NCBI GenBank assembly: GCA_947586855.1
Contig: CANPXV010000007.1
Coordinates: 21,407-85,406, forward strand
DNA: 64,000 nucleotides
DNA from: an uncultured Clostridia bacterium
GTDB lineage: Bacteria > Bacillota > Clostridia > Christensenellales > CAG-314
Direction: 5' to 3'
Of the stretch, positions 16,311-24,966 are shown one piece after another (the first letter of the stretch is position 1; the number at the start of each line of letters is the position of its first letter). The position numbers and the translations under genes were made by a program. The notes under the pieces were generated by a model. That model was not told the origin of the DNA. It saw only the letters and a program-made list of their open reading frames with translations, and made no database searches.

Positions 16311-17513
16311 ATGAAAAACGTACTTGACGTACTCAAAGAGCGAGGCTATATCAAGCAAACGGTATTCGAAGACGAGCTGTACGAGCTTATGGGCAGTCAG
16401 CACATCACCTTCTACACGGGCTACGACCCCACGGCGGACAGCCTCACGGCGGGGCACTATGTCACGCTGATGGCCATGGCGCACTTGCAGCGGGCGGGGC
16501 ACACCCCCATCATTCTGATAGGCGGCGGCACGGCAATGGTGGGCGACCCCACAGGCCGCACGGATATGCGCTCCATGCTCAGCAAGGAGACCATCACCCA
16601 CAATGTGGAGTGTTTCCGCAAGCAGATGTCCCGCTTTATCGACGTGGACAAGGCCATCTTCGTCAACAACGCCGATTGGCTGTGGAACCTCAACTATATC
16701 GACTTTTTGCGGGAGATAGGCACTTGTTTTTCCGTCAATCAGATGCTGACAGCGGAGTGCTTCAAGCAGCGTTTGGAGCGTGGCCTCAGCTTTTTGGAGT
16801 TCAACTACATGCTGATGCAGGGCTACGACTTTTTGGTGCTCAACCGCAAGTACAATTGCGTATTGCAGACGGGCGGCGACGACCAATGGAGCAATATGCT
16901 GGCCGGCGCCGACCTCATCCGCCGCAAGGAGGGCAAAAAGGCCTATGCGCTCACCTATACGCTGCTCACAACCTCCGACGGCAAAAAGATGGGCAAAACG
17001 GCCAAAGGCGCAGTGTGGCTGGACGCTGACAAAACTTCGCCCTTCGATTTCTTTCAATATTGGCGCAATGTAGAGGACGACCGTGTGGAAACCTGCCTCA
17101 AATTGCTCACTTTTGTGGATCTTGACGAGATCAGGCAGCTTACCGCCCACCGAGACGAGCGCATGAACGCCGCCAAGGAGCGCCTCGCCTACGAGGTGAC
17201 GGCGATAGTGCACGGCAAGGACGTGGCCGACGAGGTTCTCCGTCAGGTAAGGGCGTCTTTTGCCGCCGATGTGCAAAACATGCCCACCGTTAGCATTTCC
17301 TCCCCCGGCAACATCATCGATATTCTGGTCAAATGCGGCCAATGCAAGTCCAACGGCGAGGCCCGCAGATTGGTGGAGGGCGGCGGCGTGTCCGTCAACG
17401 ATCAAAAAATCTCCTCGCCCAGCTGGACATTGCCGCAGGACGTGGCCGACAAGGGCGAATTTGTGTTGCACAGGGGCAAAAAGGTGCACCTGCGCATAGT
17501 TATCTCACAATGA
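16311..17513 (+). CDS. tyrS: Tyrosine--tRNA ligase
   Basis: A 400-residue class I aminoacyl-tRNA synthetase that charges tRNA-Tyr. The HIGH-like motif is YDPTADSLTAGHY, the KMSKS-like motif is KMGKT, and TGGDDQWSNM is the Tyr/tRNA-binding segment. The last 65 residues are an S4 RNA-binding domain (KCGQCKSNGEARRLVEGGGV). The start at 16311 follows GGGAG by 8 bp. No T-box leader could be recognised in the 108-bp spacer upstream. It overlaps yigZ by 4 bp. A tRNA-Tyr gene is at the far end of the window. Confidence 0.93.
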   Translation: MKNVLDVLKERGYIKQTVFEDELYELMGSQHITFYTGYDPTADSLTAGHYVTLMAMAHLQRAGHTPIILIGGGTAMVGDPTGRTDMRSMLSKETITHNVECFRKQMSRFIDVDKAIFVNNADWLWNLNYIDFLREIGTCFSVNQMLTAECFKQRLERGLSFLEFNYMLMQGYDFLVLNRKYNCVLQTGGDDQWSNMLAGADLIRRKEGKKAYALTYTLLTTSDGKKMGKTAKGAVWLDADKTSPFDFFQYWRNVEDDRVETCLKLLTFVDLDEIRQLTAHRDERMNAAKERLAYEVTAIVHGKDVADEVLRQVRASFAADVQNMPTVSISSPGNIIDILVKCGQCKSNGEARRLVEGGGVSVNDQKISSPSWTLPQDVADKGEFVLHRGKKVHLRIVISQ

Positions 17514-18133
17514 AAGAATACACAACCATTGCCGCTCCTGTCACAGCAGAAACGGTGATAGAAAAATCCCGCTTTATCGCTGCGGCCGCACCCGTCGATA
17601 CTCCCGAGCAGGCCATGGCCTTTGTCGAGTCCCGTCGCAAGCAGTTCTACGACGCCACCCACAATTGCTACGCCTTTGCCGTGGGCGACAAGGCCAAGTT
17701 CAGCGACGACGGCGAGCCGCAAGGCACGGCAGGGCTGCCCATTTTCGAGTGTATCCGCCAAAGCGGTCTGGATCACATCTGCGTGGTGGTCACTCGCTAC
17801 TTCGGCGGCGTCAAGCTGGGCGCAGGAGGGCTGGTGCGTGCCTATAGCGGCTGCACGGCCGATTGTCTGCGCACGGCCGATCGCCTGTCAATGACCGATT
17901 GCATTGTGGCGGAGGTGGTGGCGGACTACTCCTTCCTCAAACCTCTGCGCAAGGCATTGCTGCCCGTTGCCACCGAGCAAAACGTTTTCTACGAGGAAAA
18001 AGTGCGTCTACTATTCTTGTTTCCTGCGGTTTCGTATAATACTATTTCAGACATAGTATTGCAAAACACCCTCGGAAAGGGCATTTTGACGCAAAAAGAA
18101 CGCCTTTTGGCCCATTTCGAAAAGCAACGCTGA
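17510..18133 (+). CDS. yigZ: YigZ/IMPACT family protein
   Basis: A 207-residue member of the UPF0029/IMPACT family, of normal length. The family signature FSDDGEPQGTAGLP lies near residue 65, followed by VVVTRYFGGVKLGAGGLVRAY; a C-terminal UPF0029_C ferredoxin-like domain closes the protein. Function in bacteria is unclear; a ribosome-associated role is suggested from eukaryotic homologues. The start overlaps the tyrS stop (ATGA). The codons at 18011-18060 coincide with a copy of interspersed repeat family 1. Confidence 0.88.
   Translation: MKEYTTIAAPVTAETVIEKSRFIAAAAPVDTPEQAMAFVESRRKQFYDATHNCYAFAVGDKAKFSDDGEPQGTAGLPIFECIRQSGLDHICVVVTRYFGGVKLGAGGLVRAYSGCTADCLRTADRLSMTDCIVAEVVADYSFLKPLRKALLPVATEQNVFYEEKVRLLFLFPAVSYNTISDIVLQNTLGKGILTQKERLLAHFEKQR
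18011..18060 (+). repeat. Interspersed repeat family 1, copy b, inside yigZ
   Basis: Starts CTATTCT as copies c and e do, has the same length to AATACTATTTCAGACATA (18 bases identical to copy a), and ends with an ATACTAT/ATAGTAT inverted repeat. GACGCAAAA follows about 40 bp later as it does after copies a and c. It is read as VSYNTISDIV in the YigZ C-terminus. Confidence 0.55.
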
Positions 18134-18286
18134 GGCGGCCACTTCTTGTGCGGCAAAGGGCTTCGGAGCCTGTTTTCAACAAATTTTCTGTAAATTTTTC
18201 GCTTATATTTTGCTTGCACGTCCCGTTCGGTCGGCGTGGAGCAAGTGCCTTTGCGCTCCCGTTCGGGCGTGGGGCAAGGAAAGGAT

Positions 18287-18919
18287 ATGTCAAAAATAAC
18301 ACTCAAAGGCGCCAATCTGCTTGCGCCGCTGCCCGTGGTCATGGTGTCTCTCGGCGACGGGCAAATGGACAACATCATCACGGTGGCCTGGACGGGGATA
18401 GTCTGTTCCAACCCGCCCCGAGTCTACATATCCGTGCGGCAGGACCGTCACAGTCACGGCATGTTGCGCAAGGGCGGCGATTTTGTCATCAATTTTACCA
18501 CGGCCGACTTGCTTGCCGCCTGCGATTGGTGCGGTGTGCGCAGCGGACGGGATTTCGACAAATTTTCCGAGATGGGCCTCACCAAGGCGCCCGCCTCCAA
18601 GGTTTCTTCGCCCCTGATTGCCGAGAGCCCCGTCAACATCGAGTGCCGTGTGTTCGACGTGTTGCCGCTTGGCTCGCACGATATGTTTTTGGCGGACGTG
18701 TTGGCGGTGGACGTGGACGAGTCGCTTGTGGACGACAAGGGCGCAATCGACTATTCCAAGGCGCATTTGGTCAGCTATCAGCACGGAGAGTACTACGCCA
18801 CAGGCAAGCATCTGGGGCGATTTGGATTTTCCGCACAGCGCCGCTACATTCACAAATACGGCAAGGGCGTGCACGCCATGAGCGACAGTCCGCTTACCAA
18901 GCGCCGCCCTCGCAGCTAA
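18287..18919 (+). CDS. Flavin reductase family protein
   Basis: A 210-residue protein with the FMN-binding split-barrel fold of the flavin reductase-like (DIM6/NTAB) family. Typical segments: PLPVVMVSLGDGQMDNIITV, AWTGIVCSNPPRVYISVR and FVINFTTADLL. The ATG at 18287 follows AAGGAAAGG. Such proteins bind FMN and reduce flavin or other small substrates; Clostridia carry several of unknown role. It sits between yigZ and pcrA without functional connection that can be read. Confidence 0.85.
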   Translation: MSKITLKGANLLAPLPVVMVSLGDGQMDNIITVAWTGIVCSNPPRVYISVRQDRHSHGMLRKGGDFVINFTTADLLAACDWCGVRSGRDFDKFSEMGLTKAPASKVSSPLIAESPVNIECRVFDVLPLGSHDMFLADVLAVDVDESLVDDKGAIDYSKAHLVSYQHGEYYATGKHLGRFGFSAQRRYIHKYGKGVHAMSDSPLTKRRPRS

Positions 18920-18947
18920 CAGAGCAACATTTTTGGGGAGCAACAAG

Positions 18948-21164
18948 GTGAATCTTCAACATCTCAACGACGCACAATTGCAGGCAGTCACTGCGCCTAT
19001 GGGGCCGATATTGGTATTGGCGGGGGCAGGCAGCGGCAAGACACGTGTGCTTACCAACCGAATATTGTATCTTGTGCAGGATTGCGGCGTGCACCCCTCC
19101 GAAATACTTGCCATCACCTTCACCAACAAGGCCGCCAACGAGATGAAGCGCCGCCTGTACGAGTTCGACTGCGACGCCCAATTTATGCACGTCTCCACGA
19201 TACACTCTTTTTGTGCCTCGGTGTTGCGCAGCGAGTACAAGGCGTTGCAATTTGGCAGCAATTTTTCCATCTACGACGAGTCGGAGAAGCGCACCGTGCT
19301 CAAACAAGTGGCCAAGTCGGTGTTCAGCGATGTGCCGGCGCAGATGCTGGACAGCTTTGCCGACAGCATTTCCGACATCAAAAACAACGCCCCGGAGCTG
19401 TTGGACGGGGACATTGCGCAACTTGCCTGCTCGGACGAATATCTGATGGAGCAAATGGACAGGCTTTCACAGGCGGCGTCCTGCTCCGACAATGCCGAGA
19501 TCATCGACGTCATCAACGGCTACCGCACCAGAATGTTGCAAAACAACGCCATGGATTTTGACGACCTGCTGTACTACGTGCACAAACTTTTCGGCAACGA
19601 GCAGATCCTGCAAAAATATCGCCAACGTTTCCGCTACATTTTGATAGACGAGTTTCAGGACACCAACAAGGTGCAGTACGACATCTTCAAGATGCTTGCC
19701 GGACAGGACGGCAACATATTTGTGGTGGGGGACGACGACCAATCCATCTACGGTTGGAGGGGAGCCGACGCCTACAATCTCAAAAAGTTCGAAAGGGATT
19801 TTTCCAACTGCCACATCTACAAGTTAGAGCAAAACTACCGCTCCACCAAGCGCATTTTGGAGGCGGCCAACGCCCTCATCGCCCCCAACGACAACAGATT
19901 TGACAAGGTGCTGTGGACGGACAACCCCGAAGGCGTCAAGGTGCAGCTGTACACCGCCTATAACGAGCTGGACGAGGCCTACTACGTGGTGGAGCAGCTC
20001 AAAAACCTGCGCTACATGCAGCCCAACGGCCGTTTCAGGGATTTTGCCATATTGATGCGCGTCAACGCCCTTTCTCGCAGTTTCGAGCAGCAATTGCAGC
20101 AAAACGGCATACCTTTCAAGGTTTTTGGCGGATTCAAGTTCTTCGAGCGGCGAGAGGTCAAGGACGCCCTTGCCTACATGAAGTTGGTGCACAATCCCTA
20201 CGACGCCGAGGCCTTTGTGCGTGCGCTGAACGTGCCTCGCAGGCGGGGCATAGGCGACAGCACTGTTGCCAAGCTGAGGGATCTATCGGTGGAGTACGGC
20301 ATACCCATGACGGACGTCATCTCCGACGAGCGCAATCTGGAAGGTTTCAACTCTGCCATGCGCACCAAGCTGACCGATTTCCACAAGCTCACGGCCAAGC
20401 TGGGAGAGCTTTCCGTCACGCAAAATGTCAGCGTTTTTGTGCATACTATGTTGGAGATGTTGGATTTCCGCAAGGCGCTCATCGAGGCGGACGAGGAGGA
20501 TCGTGCACTCAACATCGACGAGCTGGAAGAGTCCGTTGCGGAGTTTCTCCAAGCCGACCCGCAGGGCACCTTGGCCGACTATCTGCAAACGGTGGGGCTG
20601 GCGCAGGACGCCGACGAGATGAACGACGCCGACTACGTCACCCTTGCCACCATACACGCCGTCAAAGGGCTGGAATTTCGCACCGTGTTTGTGGTGGGCA
20701 TGGAGGAGGGGTTGTTTCCCATTTCCCGTGCCACCTACGAGGCGGAGGGCATGCAGGAGGAGCGCCGTCTGATATACGTTGCCGCCACCCGTGCCGAGGA
20801 ACGGCTGTATTTTACCCGAGCCCAAACTCGTTTTATGTGGGGTCAGCGCAAAAAAAACCTTGCCAGCCGCTACTTCAACGAGGTGCAAAAGCTGTATGTG
20901 CCCAAGCGCCCGCCGCTAAACGAGGCGCAGCTGCACGACGACAGGCTGTTGGACAGGCTAAACAATGCCGAGTATCGCCGCCCGATGCCCTCTGCGCCCA
21001 CCGCCAACGAGACGGATTTCCGTGCCGGGCAAAAGGTGGAGCACAGCTCCTTCGGCAAGGGCATGATACTGCGTATCAACGGGCCGATTGCCGACGTCGT
21101 GTTCGAGGGCGTGGGAAAAAAGACCCTCAACGTCAAGTTTGCGCCCCTCAAAGTCATCAAATAA
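18948..21164 (+). CDS. pcrA: ATP-dependent DNA helicase PcrA/UvrD
   Basis: A 738-residue superfamily 1A 3'-5' helicase used in repair and in resolving replication/transcription conflicts. Motifs in order: Q-motif LNDAQLQAV, Walker A AGAGSGKTRVL, Ia TFTNKAANEMK, II IDEFQDTN, III VGDDDQSIYGWRGA, IV EQNYRST, V TIHAVKGLEF, VI VAATRAEERLY. The Tudor-like C-terminal tail (GKGMILRINGPIADVVFEG), known to touch RNA polymerase, is present. GTG 18948 is preferred over TTG 18933 because GGGGAG lies 7 bp before it. It lies 15 bp upstream of ligA, as in many Firmicutes. Confidence 0.93.
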   Translation: MNLQHLNDAQLQAVTAPMGPILVLAGAGSGKTRVLTNRILYLVQDCGVHPSEILAITFTNKAANEMKRRLYEFDCDAQFMHVSTIHSFCASVLRSEYKALQFGSNFSIYDESEKRTVLKQVAKSVFSDVPAQMLDSFADSISDIKNNAPELLDGDIAQLACSDEYLMEQMDRLSQAASCSDNAEIIDVINGYRTRMLQNNAMDFDDLLYYVHKLFGNEQILQKYRQRFRYILIDEFQDTNKVQYDIFKMLAGQDGNIFVVGDDDQSIYGWRGADAYNLKKFERDFSNCHIYKLEQNYRSTKRILEAANALIAPNDNRFDKVLWTDNPEGVKVQLYTAYNELDEAYYVVEQLKNLRYMQPNGRFRDFAILMRVNALSRSFEQQLQQNGIPFKVFGGFKFFERREVKDALAYMKLVHNPYDAEAFVRALNVPRRRGIGDSTVAKLRDLSVEYGIPMTDVISDERNLEGFNSAMRTKLTDFHKLTAKLGELSVTQNVSVFVHTMLEMLDFRKALIEADEEDRALNIDELEESVAEFLQADPQGTLADYLQTVGLAQDADEMNDADYVTLATIHAVKGLEFRTVFVVGMEEGLFPISRATYEAEGMQEERRLIYVAATRAEERLYFTRAQTRFMWGQRKKNLASRYFNEVQKLYVPKRPPLNEAQLHDDRLLDRLNNAEYRRPMPSAPTANETDFRAGQKVEHSSFGKGMILRINGPIADVVFEGVGKKTLNVKFAPLKVIK

Positions 21165-21179
21165 CGGAGAAAAACTACC

Positions 21180-23126
21180 ATGACAATGCAGCAAATGGTC
21201 GATCAACTCAACAAATGGGCCTATCAGTACTATGTTCTGGACGATCCATCTGTGCCCGATACCACCTACGATGCGCTGTACGATCAGCTTGTGCTGTTGG
21301 AAAAGCAAACAGGCGTCGTCCTGCCCGACAGTCCCACTCGCAGGGTGGGCGGAGAGCCGCTTAAAGGCTTTGTGCAGCACAACCACCTCAAAAGGCTGTA
21401 CAGTCTGGACAAGGTGCAGAGCTTCGGCGAGCTGCATGATTGGGTGGACCGTGTGCAAAAGGCGCTGGGCAAAACGGAGTTTACCGTGGAGTTGAAGTAC
21501 GACGGCCTCACCGTCAACGTGACCTATCGCAACGGGCAGATGACGGGCGCCGCCACAAGAGGCAACGGCGTTGTGGGCGAGGACATCACCGAGCAGGTCA
21601 AGACCATACGTTCGGTGCCGCTTACCGTGCCCTTTGACGGCGTATGCGAGTTGCAGGGCGAGGGCATCATGCGGCTGTCCGTTTTGCGCCGCTACAACGC
21701 CGCCCACCCCGACGACGCTCTCAAAAACGCACGCAATGCCGCCGCCGGTGCGATACGCAACCTCAACCCCAAGGTGACGGCGGAGCGCAATCTGGACGTG
21801 GTGTTTTACAGCAACGGCTATCAGGAGGGGCTGCCCGTCTCCTCGCAAACGCAGCTGGTGGATTTTTTGCGTTCGTGCGGATTTTTGACCAACAACGTGT
21901 TCCAAAAGGCGTACAACTACGAGCAGATCAAGGCGATAATAGAGCAAATCGGGCAGGATCGCCCCAACTACGACTTTTTGATAGACGGCGTCGTCATCAA
22001 GGTAAACGATTTTGCCCTGCGAGAGCAGCTTGGCTACACGGACAAATTTCCCAAATGGGCCGTGGCCTACAAGTTTGACGCCGAGCAGGTCACCACCGAG
22101 CTGTTGGATGTCGATTGGCAGGTGGGGCGCACGGGCAAACTTACCCCCATCGGCAAAATGGAGCCTGTGGAGCTGTGCGGGGCCACCATCAGGCGTGCCA
22201 CCCTCAACAACTACGGCGATATCATACGCAAACGCCTCAAAAAGCATGCTTTGGTGTTTTTGCGGCGCAGCAACGACGTCATACCGGAAGTGCTTGGTGC
22301 CGCCGAGGAGGGCGGCGAGGCCATCGAACGCCCAACCGTGTGCCCTGCGTGCGGATCCCCCTTGCAGCAAGTGGGGGCCAATCTCTATTGCACCAACGCC
22401 GAGCATTGCCGTCCGCAGATAGTGTCCCGTATCGCTCACTATTGCTCCAAAAACGCCTGCGACATCGACGGTATCAGCGACAAAACGGTAGAGCTGTTGG
22501 TGGACAAACTGGGCGTGCGCTCCGTGGCCGACTTGTACGACCTCACAGAGGAGCAGCTTGGCTCGGTGTTTGTTTCGGGCGGACGAGAGTCCAAAAAGGC
22601 GCAAAACGTCCTTCTCGCCATCGAAAACAGCAAAAAAGTGCCCCTTGCGCAGTTTATTTTTGCGCTGGGGCTGGACAACGTCGGCACTGTAACTGCACGG
22701 GATCTGGCCGCCCGCTTCGGCAGCGTACAAAATCTGGCCGCCGCCACAGCCGAGCAGCTTGTTGCCATCAACGGCGTTGGCGACGTGGTGGCCGAAGGCA
22801 TAGTGCAATTTTTTGCAGAGCCGCAAAACCGAGACATCTTGCAACGTCTGGACGCTTTGGGCATACACCCCACCTATCTTGCCCCGCACACAAGCGGTGT
22901 TTTCAGCGGCAAAAAAGTGGTGCTTACGGGCAGTTTGCAAACGCTGACACGCTCGCAGGCCTCCAAGCTGATAGAGCAAAACGGCGGCGAAACGGCCTCG
23001 TCCGTCAGCAAATCGGTCAATCTGGTGGTGGTGGGCGCCGATGCGGGCAGCAAGCTGGACAAGGCCCGTGCTCTCGGCATCGAAATCATCGACGAACAGC
23101 AATTTTTGTCCCTGCTCAACTCCTGA
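21180..23126 (+). CDS. ligA: NAD-dependent DNA ligase
   Basis: A 648-residue ligase sealing nicks in replication and repair. Domains: Ia NAD-binding (YDALYDQL), adenylation domain with the catalytic Lys in VELKYDG, OB fold, a four-Cys zinc finger (CPACGSPL and YCTNAEHC), helix-hairpin-helix repeats (GLDNVGTVTARDLAARFGSV, INGVGDVVAEGI) and a C-terminal BRCT (SGKKVVLTGSLQ). All expected parts are there. It closes the pcrA-ligA operon. Confidence 0.95.
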   Translation: MTMQQMVDQLNKWAYQYYVLDDPSVPDTTYDALYDQLVLLEKQTGVVLPDSPTRRVGGEPLKGFVQHNHLKRLYSLDKVQSFGELHDWVDRVQKALGKTEFTVELKYDGLTVNVTYRNGQMTGAATRGNGVVGEDITEQVKTIRSVPLTVPFDGVCELQGEGIMRLSVLRRYNAAHPDDALKNARNAAAGAIRNLNPKVTAERNLDVVFYSNGYQEGLPVSSQTQLVDFLRSCGFLTNNVFQKAYNYEQIKAIIEQIGQDRPNYDFLIDGVVIKVNDFALREQLGYTDKFPKWAVAYKFDAEQVTTELLDVDWQVGRTGKLTPIGKMEPVELCGATIRRATLNNYGDIIRKRLKKHALVFLRRSNDVIPEVLGAAEEGGEAIERPTVCPACGSPLQQVGANLYCTNAEHCRPQIVSRIAHYCSKNACDIDGISDKTVELLVDKLGVRSVADLYDLTEEQLGSVFVSGGRESKKAQNVLLAIENSKKVPLAQFIFALGLDNVGTVTARDLAARFGSVQNLAAATAEQLVAINGVGDVVAEGIVQFFAEPQNRDILQRLDALGIHPTYLAPHTSGVFSGKKVVLTGSLQTLTRSQASKLIEQNGGETASSVSKSVNLVVVGADAGSKLDKARALGIEIIDEQQFLSLLNS

Positions 23127-23202
23127 CCCACCCCTTTGCTGCACAAGATAGCCCTTTGCCCCCTGCGCCTTGCCCCTTTGTTGCGCAAAGAACCACAACA
23201 TC

Positions 23203-23271
23203 GCATGTGGAATAATTTCAGACACCCACCCCGAATATCTTTTTTCAAACCGAAAAAAAACGATATTCGGG
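23203..23271 (+). repeat. Degenerate repeat family 1 copy next to a long inverted repeat
   Basis: TTTCAGACA followed by CCCCGAATATC resembles the 3' half of copy a. At once a long hairpin follows: CCCGAATATC (23230-23239) pairs with GATATTCGGG (23262-23271), and inside it TTTTTTC pairs with GAAAAAA around AAACC, with a small bulge. The hairpin is not followed by a T run, though C/T-rich sequence begins about 55 bp later. Confidence 0.6.
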
Positions 23272-23406
23272 ATCCCGCAGACGGCTCACGCCGCCTGTTT
23301 TCATTTCGCCACTTTTTCGCTCGATCCCTGACCCACAAATTGCTCTCCCCACTCTCTTTCTTCCTCTTTTTTCTCTCCCTTTTTTCTTCTCTTTCTTTTC
23401 TCTTTC

Positions 23407-23552
23407 ATTTTTTTGATTTTTCTTTTTTCTCCCGCCCGCCCATTTTTCGTCGCTTAATTTCTCACCCATCTCTCAAATTTTAATATTTTTTTGTAATTTT
23501 TTCCATATTCTTCTCGCATTTTTTCTCTTTTTCTCGCCGCCGATAACCTCAC
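23407..23552 (+). repeat. Direct repeat C, copy 1
   Basis: Shares with 23643-23769 the order TTTGATTTTTC, CTTTTTTCTCCCGCCCGCC, a TCAAATTTTAATA stretch, TTTTTTGTAATTTTTT, TTCTTCTCGCATTTTT and CTCGCCGCCGATA. The copies differ by small indels. Confidence 0.75.
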
Positions 23553-23642
23553 CCTCGTCCGCCGCCTCCTTTCTCCCTTCCTCTATCCTCTATTCTCTCT
23601 TCTCTCTTTTTATCTTTCTCCCTCTCTTTTCTCTCTTTTATT

Positions 23643-23769
23643 TTTTTCTTTGATTTTTCTTTTTTCTCCCGCCCGCCAAATCTCCGTTCTCAAACTCAAA
23701 TTTTAATAATTTTTTGTAATTTTTTTCCTGTTCTTCTCGCATTTTTCTCGCCGCCGATACCCTCACCCA
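23643..23769 (+). repeat. Direct repeat C, copy 2
   Basis: The second copy of the unit at 23407, shorter by about 20 bp. Each copy is flanked by pure C/T sequence, as with direct repeat B near 9.8-10.2 kb. Confidence 0.75.
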
Positions 23770-24003
23770 CTCGCCCCCTCTCTTTTTTTCTTCTCTCTCT
23801 TCCTTCTCCTCTCTCTTTCTTCCTCTTTTTTCTCTCCCTTCTTTTTTCTTTTTTTCTTTTCTATCTTTTATTTTCCCCCTTTTCTTTCTTCCCACCGCCC
23901 GTTTTCGCCGAGGGCCGCTCGGTGTTTTTGCGCTATCCCGCTTTTCGGGTGTGGCGGATAATAAATAATAATATATTTACACTATATTTTCGCTCAATAT
24001 CGA

Positions 24004-24032
24004 TTGAAAAAATTTTTTCTCTGTGCTACAAT
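24004..24032 (+). promoter_or_regulatory. Promoter of the yicC-gmk operon
   Basis: TTGAAA at 24004-24009, a 17-bp spacer and TACAAT at 24027-24032 preceded by TGC. It appears to open the long co-directional block running to rpe. Confidence 0.75.
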
Positions 24033-24062
24033 ATACTATTGAGAAATATCGGAGCGCAAATC

Positions 24063-24941
24063 ATGAAAAGTATGACAGGTTACGGCAAGGCCACCGTCTT
24101 GCGAGACAACCGAGAGCTCACGGTGGAGCTCAAAACCGTCAACCACCGTTTTTTGGACATTTCCACCAAGATCCCCCGCACGTTCATTTCCTGCGAGGAC
24201 ATCATTCGCAACGTTTTGGCCAAGGGGTTGTCTCGGGGGCATGTGGACGTGTTTCTCAACTACACCCGTGTGGGCGATTCGGACAAGCGTGTCGTCGTGG
24301 ACGCAGCCCTTGCGCAGCAATATGTCGATGCGGCGCACAGTCTCAGTCAGGCCTTTCCGGAGTTGCATCACGATTTCAACATCAGCGCCCTTATGCGTGC
24401 CGGTGACGTGCTGTCGCTGCAACAGGTGGATGAGGACGACGCCGTTTTGCGAGAAATGGTGGCGGAGGCCATGCAAAGTGCGGTGGACAACCTCAACGCC
24501 ATGAGGGAGACAGAGGGCAACGCTCTGCAAAAGGACTTGCTGTCCAAGATAGACGTCGTGGAGGCCCTGCTTGCCCGTGCGGAGGGCTTTGCCCCCAAGG
24601 TGGCCGAGCAATATCGCACCCGATTGCAGGCACGTCTTGCCGAGGCGTTGGGAGATATCGAGCTGGACGAAGGCAAGCTGGCCAACGAAGTGTGTCTGTT
24701 TGCCGACAAATCCTGTATCGACGAGGAGATCACTCGTCTGCACAGCCACATCGCCCACGCCCGAGAGATACTTCATTCGGACGGGCCCGTGGGGCGCAAG
24801 CTGGATTTTTTGGTGCAGGAGTTCAACCGAGAGGCCAACACCATATGCAGCAAATCTGCCGACCTCGACCTGACCAACGTTGCGTTGGAAATGAAAAACG
24901 AGATAGAAAAGATCCGCGAACAAGTACAAAATTTGGAATAA
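24063..24941 (+). CDS. yicC: YicC-family endoribonuclease
   Basis: A 292-residue protein of the YicC/YloC family, shown in E. coli and Bacillus to be an RNase. Landmarks: the N-terminal MKSMTGYGKA, ELKTVNHRFLD, and the C-terminal VGRKLDFLVQEFNREANTI and KSADLDLTNVALEMKNEIEK, all of the family. The ATG at 24063 gives the standard start; a longer frame upstream is unsupported. In Bacillus remA lies between this gene and gmk; here only 25 bp separate them, so remA is missing from this position. Confidence 0.92.
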   Translation: MKSMTGYGKATVLRDNRELTVELKTVNHRFLDISTKIPRTFISCEDIIRNVLAKGLSRGHVDVFLNYTRVGDSDKRVVVDAALAQQYVDAAHSLSQAFPELHHDFNISALMRAGDVLSLQQVDEDDAVLREMVAEAMQSAVDNLNAMRETEGNALQKDLLSKIDVVEALLARAEGFAPKVAEQYRTRLQARLAEALGDIELDEGKLANEVCLFADKSCIDEEITRLHSHIAHAREILHSDGPVGRKLDFLVQEFNREANTICSKSADLDLTNVALEMKNEIEKIREQVQNLE

Positions 24942-24966
24942 AATCCACAGGAGATAAGACAAAATT

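Larger units (their letters stand above)
23330..23895 (+). other. Pyrimidine-rich spacer between ligA and yicC
   Basis: About 560 bp dominated by T and C on the plus strand, with a directly repeated section (23407-23552 and 23643-23769). No plausible gene is seen from 23127 to 24062. The composition matches the tracts after hemW and before spo0A. Confidence 0.7.

Noticed and set aside
20958..23225. A 755-codon open frame antisense to ligA
   Set aside because: ligA is intact on the other strand; the frame has no recognisable domain.
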